Counted from the stretch's first letter, positions 8,547-16,794 are shown. The stretch: DNA of 64,000 nt from Echinicola salinicaeni (GCF_014280965.1 NZ_JACODZ010000004.1:1-64000); one strand, 5' to 3'. Notes: generated by a model not told the origin, from the letters alone. Program-made: numbers and translations.

Positions 8547-9770
8547 TTATTCCAAGAATTCACCTTTTAAAGGTACTTGGATATTAAAGCTGCTACCATC
8601 TTTCTTTGCATTGGGGCCCTCTATGGCACAGGCTGCATAAAGGACTTTGGGCAAACCATTTTCATCAATTAATAGCTGCGGTCGCTCGAGCCTCTTCACT
8701 TGTACCTTGCTACCGTTTTTGAGCTGTAGTTCTAGCGGCATAAACATGCTTTGTTCCATTTGCTCCCATTTTTCACCATCAGTGGAGTTCATGATGGCAA
8801 GTCCCGGCTCCCCTTTTGTGATTTTTCCGGTAAAGTCTTTGAATACAGCATAGAATTTTTGGCTTTTGCTGTGGTACCATACATAGGGGTCTTCTGCTGA
8901 GGCCAATTGGCCGTTTTCGTCTTTTACGTCAAAGACATATTTGTCTTTTGGATAGAAAGGTCCAATAGGAGTGTCACCGATGGCTACACCATGTACCCCT
9001 CTCCAGGATGGTGTATAAATATTCCCCTTAAAATACAGCAAATACTTTCCATCACTTGGTCGGAAAACCACTGCAGGGTTAACTACGATTAGGTTGTCTG
9101 GTAATGATTTTGTCCCTTTTGGGGATGGATTAAGGACATTATTAGGTTTTACCCTAGTTCTTGGACTCAGTAATGGCTTATTATATCGGGTGATATTTCC
9201 TTCCAGAAGGTCTTCTATACTATCAAAAGTGACCACGCCAAGTTGTTGGCTTTGTTGTACGAGATCCCTTTTGCTAAGTTTCGCTCCGGGAGATCCTGGA
9301 GGCTGTTTTCCCGGGTATTTTGATCCAGTATGATACAGGTAATATTTGCCGTCAAATTTTTTTATATGTGGGTTATGAACAGATTGTGCATCCCAAGCTT
9401 CGGGGTAGCCATCTCTGGCCCTACCTCTCAATACTACTTTTACAAATTCAAAACCATGATCAGGATAATCTGATACAGCGTAGGCGATTTCAGAATTGAT
9501 CAGCCAACCGTCAGAAAATTTTTCATGTTCTTCACCAGAAATCCACCGGGCGTAAAACATGTGATATTTGCCATCCTCTCCTTTGACCACACTTCCTCCC
9601 CAAACGAAATAACCGTCTTGGTTTAATGCTGCGGGACCTTGCAGTAGTGGGCTTTGTCCAGTATTGGTCAATTGGACATCCACTTTGCTTGGATGGATTT
9701 GTATTTGGGCATGTATGAATGAAATGTTTAATGCTAAAATAAGACTAGATATTATGGTTTTTACTTTCAT
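8547..9770 (-). CDS. Secreted five-bladed beta-propeller glycosidase-like protein
   Basis: About 407 aa. Signal peptide ending near SFIHAQ. The rest shows repeated beta-propeller blades with typical GH43/GH32/GH117-superfamily phrases: VWGGSVVKGEDGKYHMFYARW, HNPHIKKFDGKYYLYHTG, NPAVVFRPSDGKYLLYFKG and AEDPYVWYHSKSQKFYAVF. In these folds acidic residues on the inner strands hydrolyse glycosidic bonds, but I cannot assign a GH family or substrate. The start is the ATG at 9770; reading further upstream uses a TTG. The gene converges on susD of locus 1 and may supply its hydrolase from a separate promoter. Annotation as a generic glycoside hydrolase is safest. Confidence 0.75.
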   Translation of the reverse strand: MKVKTIISSLILALNISFIHAQIQIHPSKVDVQLTNTGQSPLLQGPAALNQDGYFVWGGSVVKGEDGKYHMFYARWISGEEHEKFSDGWLINSEIAYAVSDYPDHGFEFVKVVLRGRARDGYPEAWDAQSVHNPHIKKFDGKYYLYHTGSKYPGKQPPGSPGAKLSKRDLVQQSQQLGVVTFDSIEDLLEGNITRYNKPLLSPRTRVKPNNVLNPSPKGTKSLPDNLIVVNPAVVFRPSDGKYLLYFKGNIYTPSWRGVHGVAIGDTPIGPFYPKDKYVFDVKDENGQLASAEDPYVWYHSKSQKFYAVFKDFTGKITKGEPGLAIMNSTDGEKWEQMEQSMFMPLELQLKNGSKVQVKRLERPQLLIDENGLPKVLYAACAIEGPNAKKDGSSFNIQVPLKGEFLE

Positions 9771-9884
9771 TATTTGTGTGTTTTTCAATAATAAAATTAC
9801 ATAAAATAGGTCATATGACCTAGGGTGATTGTCTTAAAATATTGAAAGGTAACCGATCGTTAAAATTATAGTCTGAATAAATAA

Positions 9885-9919
9885 AATAAGCAGCCATTCA
9901 GTATGAAGGACTGCTTATT
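9885..9919 (-). terminator. Terminator of the barrel protein gene
   Basis: AATAAGCAG and CTGCTTATT form a 9-bp stem; on the minus strand it is followed by a T-rich run (TTATTTATTC). Located about 20 nt after the stop codon at 9940. Confidence 0.72.
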
Positions 9920-9939
9920 AAAAAAAGCGATTGATTTAA

Positions 9940-10518
9940 TTAGAAACTTAACCTGATACCCGCATTGATAAAAAAGGAATTGGTTTTACCAATATCAAAG
10001 TCTGTCAATCCAGAGACATCGGTAAGTGACCATTCATATTTGGCATCAAGAAATATAATGGTAAAATCTAATCCAGCCCCTGCAAACATGCCCCATGTAG
10101 GGGATTCAAAATCATCCTTGTCCAAGCCCTCTCCATTTACTCCTGTAACGATAAATGATGAGCCACCTCCAAAAACACGCAATCCAATAGCGCTGGCCTC
10201 ACTACCCAATAGGTGATAACCTATTGAGACAGGTATTCTCAAACCTTTGATGTCCATATCTAGGTCATCTCCAGAGGCATTTGTATCCGAGAATTTTGTG
10301 CTCTTTTGAGCATAGAATAAACCGGGCTCTATATAGAATTTGTCTCCAAATAAAACACTGCCCCCAAACTGGTAACCTAGTTTAGCTTTAGCCTCTCCAG
10401 AATCTGGATCCTTTGTGACGTTAGAGAATGTTAAACCGATTGCAGGTTTTAATTCTACCTGTGCATGTACCATTGTGGTAATTAATGCAGCGACAAAGAT
10501 AAGTAAGAGCTTTTTCAT
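9940..10518 (-). CDS. Outer-membrane beta-barrel (porin-family) protein
   Basis: 192 aa with a signal peptide (cut near MVHAQ) and an 8-stranded barrel pattern of alternating residues: LGYQFGGSVLFGDKFYIEPGLFYAQ, IPVSIGYHLLG, MFAGAGLDFTIIFLDAKYEWSLTDV, and a final strand NAGIRLSF ending in Phe, the usual signal for outer-membrane insertion. It resembles the OMP_b-brl/PorT-like small barrels that are abundant in Bacteroidota. Specific role unknown. It is followed by its own terminator and shows no operon link to its neighbours. Confidence 0.8.
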   Translation of the reverse strand: MKKLLLIFVAALITTMVHAQVELKPAIGLTFSNVTKDPDSGEAKAKLGYQFGGSVLFGDKFYIEPGLFYAQKSTKFSDTNASGDDLDMDIKGLRIPVSIGYHLLGSEASAIGLRVFGGGSSFIVTGVNGEGLDKDDFESPTWGMFAGAGLDFTIIFLDAKYEWSLTDVSGLTDFDIGKTNSFFINAGIRLSF

Positions 10519-10732
10519 TTGTTATGAGGTTTGATGTTTGATAATAACTTTTTACAGGGAGGTGTGTTGAGGTTCAGTTTTATGTTTAAAAAAGTTATCA
10601 TAATATAAAATATCTTTAGCTGAAGAATGGGGACTGGGAAGAAGATTTTGCTAAAATTTGATGAATTTGATCAATGATTTTTTTGCTTTATATGTTTGAA
10701 ATATTTTAGGGTTGTGTGGGGGATCCTTTTGA

Positions 10733-11158
10733 AATTTTTCGAGATATGAGTGTTTATTTCGATCAGCTTGGGGTTATCCCTCTAATTATGACCTTTACCC
10801 TTGGGTGATGAGTTTTGATTTGGGCTCTGCACAGGTAGTAACAAAGTTTGGAATAGATGAGCGGCCAGAGTGCTGCGGTGAAAGAACACCAGGGAATTAT
10901 CAAATTTGGGCAACCAATGATTTGACTAAAGCAAATACATCAGACATAGATAGTGGAACGGTAGAAGAATGGGAAGCAGAGGCAACTTCGAAAGGATGGG
11001 TGAAAATATTGGATGTTTCTAGAAATACCAAAAGTTCATTTGAGCAAGTAATTGAGGAAAACAGTATGAAGTACCGATATATTAGAATAGTAGGTATCTC
11101 TTCCATTGATGGTGGAACTGAAGCTAATTTCAATGAATTTACTTTATGGGGTAAATAA
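10733..11158 (+). pseudogene. Remnant of a DUF5000 (F5/8 type C-like) surface lipoprotein
   Basis: The readable part covers only a discoidin-like C-terminal domain: PWVMSFDLGSAQVVTKF, ERPECCGER, GNYQIWATND, GWVKILDVS, YRYIRIVGISS and FNEFTLWG, typical of DUF5000 domains that end PUL lipoproteins. Homology-like sequence (SAWGYPSNYDLYPW) reads upstream of the first possible GTG/ATG (10805/10808), to a stop at 10730. There is no signal peptide, no lipobox and no N-terminal domains, so the gene has lost its front two thirds. It keeps an intact terminator. A short free-standing protein started at 10805 is possible but unlikely. Confidence 0.7.
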
Positions 11159-11184
11159 AGTTTTATTGATTTAATTAGATTTTT

Positions 11185-11213
11185 GGGCAGCAAATCATTT
11201 GCTGCCCTTTTTT
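11185..11213 (+). terminator. Terminator after the DUF5000 remnant
   Basis: GGGCAGCAAA and TTTGCTGCCC form a perfect 10-bp stem with a three-base loop followed by six T residues. It ends 2 bp before the stop of the convergent gene at 11216. Confidence 0.9.
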
Positions 11214-11215
11214 AT

Positions 11216-11689
11216 TCACCTTTCATCGATAAAGGGTAAGGTCTCCTGGGCAGAAAGTTTTATACTGCTGTGGATATAATTGTCTACTTGCAAAAATTTG
11301 GCTGCGATAGAAGCAGAAGTGGCCTTTTTGAATCTTTTGTAGTATTTGGCGTGTAGTTTACTGATGTTAATGTCATTTTTTATAGTCTTTTTGGCCAGTT
11401 CATCGGTTTTGGTTTCATCCAAGTTTTCAAAATTATTTAGGTAGTCATTAATGATGATCATTCGGTCCCTGGCTATTGATTTTCTTTCTTCTTCATATTG
11501 TCCATAAACCATCCAAAAACTGGTTTGATAGTTCTCTGGCAAATCCATGTACAGTTCAATTAATTTTTTCTTATCAAGTCCAAATTCCGCTTGAATCAAT
11601 TGGATTTCCTCTTCCAATGTTACCTGTGCCGTGGTGATCATTGGAATCAGAAGGAATAAAGCGATCAGTAATGTTTTAAGGTTTTTCAT
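11216..11689 (-). CDS. Secreted alpha-helical protein of unknown function
   Basis: 157 aa with a clear signal peptide (LLIALFLLIPMITTAQ). The mature part is almost all helix and charged, with no cysteine: LEEEIQLIQAEFGLDKKKLIEL, QYEEERKSIARDRMIIINDYL, KLHAKYYKRFKKATSASIAAKF, QVDNYI. The size and helical pattern recall small periplasmic Spy/CpxP-like proteins, but the LTxxQ motifs of that family are absent, so function is not assigned. A single gene, convergent with the DUF5000 remnant. Confidence 0.75.
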   Translation of the reverse strand: MKNLKTLLIALFLLIPMITTAQVTLEEEIQLIQAEFGLDKKKLIELYMDLPENYQTSFWMVYGQYEEERKSIARDRMIIINDYLNNFENLDETKTDELAKKTIKNDINISKLHAKYYKRFKKATSASIAAKFLQVDNYIHSSIKLSAQETLPFIDER

Positions 11690-12209
11690 GGTTAAAGAGC
11701 TTAGTTCACATACAAATTACTTTATGAATAAACTAGGCAGGGAGAATTGTGTCTTGTGCTTTGCTCATAATGGTTAAAATTTGGCAAATACTGTCTGGCC
11801 GGTATTCGTTTCAAGTCAAATTAGGAGGCTTTTGTTTAGGTTGATGTTAAGACTATGTTCGAAAGGTGGAAATGAGATGCGATAGGAAGTAGCATTAGCT
11901 AATTTTTTATTAGGTGTTAAAAGAATTCATTCATTTATCCGTTAATAAAATTGAATGGGTTTATTCATATTAAAATTAAGCGCAGCCTATGTAGGCTGTG
12001 CTTTTTTATTCCTATATACTTAATGATTTTTGTTGGGTAATTTAAGATGGAGACCGTAGAATTTTGTTATGGTATTTATTGATTTTGGCAGGTAAGTTTT
12101 TCTTGTTTTACTTGAAGTTTGTTCCACATTCTGTGTAGTAATTCCACACTTTTTGCCTGTATTATGTTCAGATAGACTGCTGAAGGCCTTTTTGTGAATG
12201 GCATAACTT
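11690..12209. other. Gene-free spacer with an orphan terminator and a heptamer pair
   Basis: No convincing ORF. It holds the promoter region of the minus-strand gene at 11689, a free-standing terminator at 11980-12006, and two perfect TTCCACA heptamers at 12122-12128 and 12142-12148, 20 bp apart, before the small-protein cluster. Confidence 0.5.
11980..12006 (+). terminator. Orphan terminator, possible sRNA 3' end
   Basis: GCGCAGCCTA and TAGGCTGTGC form a 10-bp stem (one G-T pair) followed by CTTTTTTATT. No plus-strand coding gene ends nearby: the preceding gene is on the minus strand and starts at 11689. The terminator may close a small RNA transcribed from within 11700-11980. Confidence 0.7.
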
Positions 12210-12398
12210 ATGAATATTGATTATCAAATGATTAATATGAGCAGTTTTCGAAAATTAATATTCATGTTATTGACAGGGATTTTGATAGTGGTTTTGACCT
12301 TGTTGGGTTTGACAGGATACAGACTCAAGACTGAATCAAATGTATCAGAATACCAGACTAAGCTGAGCACTGCACCTACCAGTATTTTCTACAGGTAA
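12210..12398 (+). CDS. Small single-pass membrane protein
   Basis: 62 aa. One strong membrane segment near residues 15-40 (FRKLIFMLLTGILIVVLTLLGLTGY) after a short basic N-terminus, then a 20-residue polar tail. It stops 11 nt before the lipoprotein gene at 12410, on the same strand, consistent with one transcript. In-frame ATGs at 12210, 12231 and 12237 are all possible; the latest (MSSFRKL) gives the cleanest membrane protein. No family recognised. A real gene is likely from the spacing and the membrane segment, but not proven. Confidence 0.5.
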   Translation: MNIDYQMINMSSFRKLIFMLLTGILIVVLTLLGLTGYRLKTESNVSEYQTKLSTAPTSIFYR

Positions 12399-12409
12399 AT
12401 AAATAGATC

Positions 12410-12793
12410 ATGAAAAAACTATTGATTAAAATATTTATTCCGGCATTTGTGTTGGTCTCATGTGGTGATGGAAAAGATAAGATCAATTCCGAAGAATTGA
12501 ATACTAAAGGAGAAAGTATCCATATGAGGGAGTCTATGCCAGATATTGATGGTGTCAGTGAGCTTCAGACACCCAGTGAGGAATTAGTAAGAGTCAAGAT
12601 CAAAGAAGAGGATTTGCCTAAAGAAATTACTTCATTGATAGATAATGATTCATTACTATCGACACTGGAATTGGAGAAGGCTTATTCAGTTACCGATGGA
12701 GAAAAGAAATACTATGATTTGACTTTTGTTACTGAAGATCATGAAGATATCATAGTGTCTTTTGACCATAGGGGTAATCTTTTGGAACTATAA
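12410..12793 (+). CDS. PepSY-like lipoprotein
   Basis: 127 aa. Lipoprotein signal with lipobox LVSC after MKKLLIKIFIPAFV. The mature C-terminal half matches the PepSY-like pattern seen in small secreted Bacteroidota proteins: VKIKEEDLPKEITSLID, LEKAYSVTDGEKKYYDLTFV and SFDHRGNLLEL. By family these bind or inhibit partners at the cell surface and are often controlled by two-component systems, but no function is proven. Second of three small genes; the next (12823) shares the same half-domain. Confidence 0.72.
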   Translation: MKKLLIKIFIPAFVLVSCGDGKDKINSEELNTKGESIHMRESMPDIDGVSELQTPSEELVRVKIKEEDLPKEITSLIDNDSLLSTLELEKAYSVTDGEKKYYDLTFVTEDHEDIIVSFDHRGNLLEL

Positions 12794-12822
12794 TTAATAA
12801 ATAACCCTAACTAAAATCAACC

Positions 12823-13134
12823 ATGAAAAAATACGTGTTTATCCTTGCTATCGGGATGCTGATATCTTCTGGGCTTCAGGCTATGGAGATATTACCGACA
12901 GTTAATGTAGAATTGAGTGATCAGGATAAAGTGGAGATATTACCAGAAGATCTTCCCCAACCTGTTAAAGATGCTATTGCAGACAGCGACGAAACCAAAG
13001 ATTGGACTATCTCCAAGGTCTATCAAATGACCGATGATGAAGGAAGTGTAATCTATAAAGTTATGTTTGGAGAAGGTGAAGAAAGTATCACTAAAAAGTA
13101 TAATGCTGAAGGTAAAGAAATTAAAGAGGATTAG
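12823..13134 (+). CDS. Secreted PepSY-like protein
   Basis: 103 aa. Signal peptide of about 20 residues (FILAIGMLISSGLQA). The mature part has the same pattern as its upstream neighbour: ILPEDLPQPVKDAIAD, WTISKVYQMTDDEGSVIYKVMF and KKYNAEGKEIKED. It lies 29 nt after the lipoprotein gene and ends at a terminator, so the three genes from 12210 are likely one transcript. The pair looks like a duplication with one lipid-anchored and one soluble periplasmic product (inference). Confidence 0.75.
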   Translation: MKKYVFILAIGMLISSGLQAMEILPTVNVELSDQDKVEILPEDLPQPVKDAIADSDETKDWTISKVYQMTDDEGSVIYKVMFGEGEESITKKYNAEGKEIKED

Positions 13135-13158
13135 TAGTTTCTTTTATTCATGTGAAAG

Positions 13159-13188
13159 GCACCGGTTTTTTTAGCTGGTGCTTTTTTT
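13159..13188 (+). terminator. Terminator of the PepSY-like cluster
   Basis: GCACCGG and CTGGTGC form a 7-bp stem (one G-T pair) followed by seven T residues, 25 nt after the last stop codon. Confidence 0.82.
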
Positions 13189-13317
13189 CTTCCTCAACAA
13201 AATCAATATGTGACCCAATCTCTTTAAGGTTGTCAAGTCAAAAAGAACAGTTGGTATTAGGCTTCATCAACATAGCACTATAAGGAAGGCTTCCAATATA
13301 AATGTCCATTTGTCCTA

Positions 13318-13356
13318 TAAAAAACAAGGCCTCTTGGAGATGAACCAAGAGGCCTT
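13318..13356 (-). terminator. Terminator of rlmB
   Basis: AAGGCCTCTTGG and CCAAGAGGCCTT form a perfect 12-bp stem; on the minus strand it is followed by GTTTTTT. It lies 10 nt after the rlmB stop. Confidence 0.9.
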
Positions 13357-13365
13357 TCAATACTT

Positions 13366-14148
13366 TTATTTAGCTGTCTTTCTTTGTCTTATCGCTTCGT
13401 AAATCATTACTCCGCAAGCTACAGATACATTAAGACTTTCTATATTTCCTCCCATAGGGATTCTTACAAATTCGTCACTAAGCTGCATTAACTCATCAGA
13501 AATACCATCTTCTTCAGATCCCATGATCAGGGCAGTGGGAACGGTAAAGTCAGCTTGGTACATATCCCTTTCGGTTTTTTCAGTACAGCTAACAATATTA
13601 AGCCCCATTCTTTTTAATTCCTTGACAGCAAAGAACAGGTTTTTGGCCCTACAGACAGGAAGAAAGTTAAGTGCTCCTGCAGAAGTTTTGACAGCGTCAG
13701 AATTGATTTGGGCAGCGCCTTTTTCTGGGATAAGAATAGCATGTACTCCTGCGCATTCGGCAGTTCTTGCTATCGCACCAAAGTTTCTGACATCTGTAAT
13801 TCTGTCTAGGACCAAAATCATAGGATCAATTCCTTTGGAGAAACATTCCTCGATTACATTGTCCATTGAGGCATATTGGATGGCAGACATATGAGCGACC
13901 ACTCCTTGATGATTTTTACGGGTGATCCTATTAAGTTTTGCCTCGGGAACCCTTACTACAGGAACCCTTTCTTGCTTGGCAGTGCTTAATAGTTCTTTGA
14001 TAAGATCGTTGTTCAGTTCCTTATTGACCAAGATCTTGTCGATGTCCTTTTGGGCATGAAGTGCTTCCATCACTGCCCTGGTGCCAAAAATAAAATCTTT
14101 CTCGTGAGCTCCTTTTTCTATCAAAAAGCCATCTTTCCGCTTCTCCAT
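13366..14148 (-). CDS. rlmB: 23S rRNA (guanosine-2'-O-)-methyltransferase RlmB / TrmH family
   Basis: About 260 aa SPOUT methyltransferase. The N-terminal substrate-binding domain carries FIFGTRAVMEAL and NHQGVVAHMSAIQY; the knotted catalytic domain carries motif 1 LDRITDVRNFGAIARTAE, motif 2 IMGSEEDGIS and motif 3 IPMGGNIESLNVSVA. In E. coli RlmB methylates G2251 in the peptidyl-transferase P loop. The start is taken at 14148 (MEKRKDGF), which overlaps the end of the upstream GWxTD gene by 28 nt; a start at 14169 would lengthen the overlap. The two genes are likely cotranscribed. Confidence 0.92.
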   Translation of the reverse strand: MEKRKDGFLIEKGAHEKDFIFGTRAVMEALHAQKDIDKILVNKELNNDLIKELLSTAKQERVPVVRVPEAKLNRITRKNHQGVVAHMSAIQYASMDNVIEECFSKGIDPMILVLDRITDVRNFGAIARTAECAGVHAILIPEKGAAQINSDAVKTSAGALNFLPVCRAKNLFFAVKELKRMGLNIVSCTEKTERDMYQADFTVPTALIMGSEEDGISDELMQLSDEFVRIPMGGNIESLNVSVACGVMIYEAIRQRKTAK

Positions 14149-15368
14149 AATGTAATACTTTGGAACCATTCAGGCTGATAAGACCTGGATCGGTTCAGCT
14201 TGTAATAATTCGGTGTGAAAATGTTTTTTACGCGTGCAAAGGTAAACCTAATTTTTGAATTACTTCCCAATTTGTCGTAAATCCAAATCTCTCTGTCTTT
14301 GTCAAAGAAAACATCTGTAGGAGGTCCCATTATAGTGTAAATCATGCCTCTATCCGTTTTCCATCCATCCTTGAAGTCAGTGAAAAGAATATTAGCAAAT
14401 TCAATTTGCCTAAAGTATTCCCTGATAATTCCCTGTGCTTTTTCTGTGTCCTTGGTGAGGTTTAACCAATATTCGTCCAAGGCCTTTTTTTTGTCCGAAG
14501 CTTCTCTTAAAGCTTCATGCTCACTTCTGGTAGAAATATATACTAACATATCTACCATCTCATTATAGCTAGCCACCCTAGGGAATGCTTCGGAGGTAGT
14601 TTTGACCATAAAGCCTGTTTGACCAGAAGTATCTGATTGTATGAAATAATAACCGTCCTCATTGAATGGTTGAGGAACATTGATAAGAAAGTCCCCATTA
14701 TTTACCACCCTAATGTCTTTAGGCACTGGGGCAGGACGGGTCTCCATAGGAGGTAGGGGGATATCAAAATCACGGGGATAATAGAAGCTAAAGAGACTTA
14801 AAGTTTTGTTACTCTTGAAGATTAAGGCTTCCTCTTTGTTGATAAAGTTCTGGTCAAAAGGGATGTTGTTTTCATAATAGGCCCCAAAATTGGGGATTTC
14901 TGCTATGAAGGGACTGATAAGATCGGTATGGTATACATACTGGTCTCCTTGCCTCATGTCTTTGCAGATAATTACGGCATAGGCCTCCTCTTGTTTTTCT
15001 GGGATACGTACAGTTTCTTCAAAATAGAAATGCCTATCAGTGTCTTGTTTTAGATCAGAAGAAGTCAATGGAATGATATTGTCCTCATTGATTTCTTCAT
15101 CAAAATCTTCCACAATGGCATAGGAAAATATATAATCATCAAAATTGGGGTTTTCCTCAATCTTTTCTATTGGCATTTGTAATTTGAATTCCCTATCAGA
15201 GATTTTTATGGGGACAATCTTTGGGGAAATTCGGGAATACCGTGAATATCGTAAGTTTTGATCAATGTTTTTGAGGCTACTTTGGGCCTCTGCTGCCCAT
15301 GAGCCTAAGAAGATCAGGGCAAGGGCACCTAGAAGTTTAAAATTTAGCGTCTTTATCTTTATCATCAT
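14121..15368 (-). CDS. GWxTD domain-containing secreted protein
   Basis: 415 aa with a signal peptide (LLGALALIFLGSWAAEAQ). The C-terminal domain holds the defining motif GWKTDRGMIYTIMGPPTDVFF, followed by EIWIYDKLGS and a hydrophobic end. The central part is a beta-rich domain with a proline stretch (LPPMETRPAPVPKD). GWxTD proteins are common in Bacteroidota and related phyla; their function is unknown. The gene is divergent from the methyltransferase at 15418 with only 49 bp between, and overlaps rlmB downstream. Confidence 0.88.
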   Translation of the reverse strand: MMIKIKTLNFKLLGALALIFLGSWAAEAQSSLKNIDQNLRYSRYSRISPKIVPIKISDREFKLQMPIEKIEENPNFDDYIFSYAIVEDFDEEINEDNIIPLTSSDLKQDTDRHFYFEETVRIPEKQEEAYAVIICKDMRQGDQYVYHTDLISPFIAEIPNFGAYYENNIPFDQNFINKEEALIFKSNKTLSLFSFYYPRDFDIPLPPMETRPAPVPKDIRVVNNGDFLINVPQPFNEDGYYFIQSDTSGQTGFMVKTTSEAFPRVASYNEMVDMLVYISTRSEHEALREASDKKKALDEYWLNLTKDTEKAQGIIREYFRQIEFANILFTDFKDGWKTDRGMIYTIMGPPTDVFFDKDREIWIYDKLGSNSKIRFTFARVKNIFTPNYYKLNRSRSYQPEWFQSITLWRSGKMAF

Positions 15369-15388
15369 TCGGTTTTAAAAATTAACCT

Positions 15389-15396
15389 TATTTTTG
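15389..15396 (+). promoter_or_regulatory. Bacteroidota -7 element before the methyltransferase gene
   Basis: TATTTTTG fits TAnnTTTG and lies 22 nt before the ATG at 15418 in a 49-bp divergent intergenic region. A -33 TTTG is not evident at the right distance, so only half of the promoter is supported. Confidence 0.45.
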
Positions 15397-15417
15397 TTGA
15401 AAATAATAAAATTTTAA

Positions 15418-16197
15418 ATGGCTACCTATACAACGGAAATTGCCTCTGATAAGTTGGTCAGTGACAACCCTATTCATCAACGTTTATTAAAAGCATACAT
15501 TGCCGCCAAGCCATTGGTAAATGGTGAATTATTGGAAATAGGCTGTGGAGAAGGAAGAGGAGTGGAGGTGCTAAGGGAAAATGTGACCTCATATCATGGC
15601 TTGGACAAAATTGGAGAGGTAATTGAGAATCTTCAAAAAAAATATCCTGATGTGGTTTTTGAACAAGCAGTGATTCCTCCCTTGGGTACGGTGGCATCAG
15701 ATAGCTTTGATACTGTGGTGAGTTTTCAGGTGATTGAGCATATTGAGGATGACAGGTTGTTTTTAGAAGAAATATATCGGGTGCTCAAGCCAGGGGGGAA
15801 GGCCATAATTTCTACTCCCAATATCAGACATACCTTAAGTAGAAATCCTTGGCATATCAGGGAATATACAGGTAAGCAGCTTAAAGATCTTTGTGAAAGT
15901 ATTTTTGATAAGGTTGATGCAAAGGGTATTGGGGGAAATGGAAAAGTATGGGAATACCATGAAGCGAACAGAAAGTCGGTTCAGAAAATCATGCGTTTTG
16001 ATATTTTTGATCTGCAGTACAAACTGCCTGCTGCTATATTGAGAATGCCTTATGAAATTCTGAATAGAATGAACCGGAATAAGCTTCATAAGCAAGGTGG
16101 AGAAGCTGTAACCGGTATTAGTCATGATGATTTTTTAGTGGTAGACCATCCCGATAAAGGTTTGGATTTGTTTTATGTTCTGGGGAAGAAAGGCTGA
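15418..16197 (+). CDS. Class I SAM-dependent methyltransferase
   Basis: 259 aa. Rossmann-fold methyltransferase: motif I LLEIGCGEGRGVEVL near residue 40, the acidic residue after beta-2 in YHGLDKIGEVI, motif IV-like FDTVVSFQVIEHIEDDRLFLEEIYRVLKPGG in pieces, and IISTPNI. These match the Methyltransf_11/23 group, usually small-molecule or lipid/sugar methylation. The C-terminal 80 residues form a lid region with YKLPAAILRMPYEILNRMNR. The stop is 3 nt before the acetyltransferase ATG, so the two genes are cotranscribed. Substrate unknown. Confidence 0.88.
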   Translation: MATYTTEIASDKLVSDNPIHQRLLKAYIAAKPLVNGELLEIGCGEGRGVEVLRENVTSYHGLDKIGEVIENLQKKYPDVVFEQAVIPPLGTVASDSFDTVVSFQVIEHIEDDRLFLEEIYRVLKPGGKAIISTPNIRHTLSRNPWHIREYTGKQLKDLCESIFDKVDAKGIGGNGKVWEYHEANRKSVQKIMRFDIFDLQYKLPAAILRMPYEILNRMNRNKLHKQGGEAVTGISHDDFLVVDHPDKGLDLFYVLGKKG

Positions 16198-16200
16198 AGA

Positions 16201-16665
16201 ATGGCTGGAATGAAATATGCAATAGATCAAGTGGATACTGGTGAATTTCCGCTTCTGGTGGAAATATGGGAAGCATCTGTCCGCGCTACGCATGATTTTC
16301 TGGAGGTAGGAGATATAGAGTATTTTAAGCCATTGATTTTAAACCAGTATTTGGGACTGGTGGATTTGGCTTGCGTTCGAAATGAAAACGGAATGCCATT
16401 GGGGTTTATTGGAGTGGCTGAGGATAAAGTTGAGATGCTTTTTGTTCATCCTGATGTCATGGGTAAGGGGATAGGAAAGCTCTTGATGGATCATGCCATA
16501 AAACACCTTAAATCGAATAAAGTGGATGTTAATGAAGATAATAAGCAGGCAGTAGGTTTTTACCTTCATTTAGGGTTTCGCATAGTTAGTAGGTCAGCGG
16601 TGGATGCTATGGGGAAACCTTATCCAATATTGCATATGGAGTTGAACGATGAAATAGATCGATAG
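16201..16665 (+). CDS. yjaB: GNAT acetyltransferase similar to E. coli YjaB
   Basis: 154 aa. Residues line up with YjaB-type acetyltransferases through the whole length: EIWEASVRATHDFL, VEMLFVHPDVMGKGIGKLLMDHA (the acetyl-CoA pyrophosphate loop, here GKGIGK), VNEDNKQAVGFYLHLGF and RSAVDAMGKPYPILHMEL. YjaB binds acetyl-CoA and is a presumed peptidyl-lysine or small-molecule N-acetyltransferase with no settled substrate. It starts 3 nt after the methyltransferase stop and is followed by a shared convergent terminator at 16754. Confidence 0.9.
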   Translation: MAGMKYAIDQVDTGEFPLLVEIWEASVRATHDFLEVGDIEYFKPLILNQYLGLVDLACVRNENGMPLGFIGVAEDKVEMLFVHPDVMGKGIGKLLMDHAIKHLKSNKVDVNEDNKQAVGFYLHLGFRIVSRSAVDAMGKPYPILHMELNDEIDR

Positions 16666-16753
16666 CGAATTTGTTTCCAAACACTTAAGCTTATGAGGGA
16701 TTTCACCTAGAGCCTAAGTGTAAAAAAAAAAATGAAGCAATTAGATCGTGTAA

Positions 16754-16789
16754 AAATAAGAAAAGCGGCTAAGGCCGCTTTTCTTATTT
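16754..16789. terminator. Bidirectional terminator between yjaB-like and DUF2723 genes
   Basis: AAATAAGAAAAGCGGC and GCCGCTTTTCTTATTT form a perfect 16-bp stem with loop TAAG. The GC-rich core is followed on both strands by TTTTCTTATTT, so it can stop both converging transcripts. Confidence 0.92.
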
Positions 16790-16794
16790 GGTGA

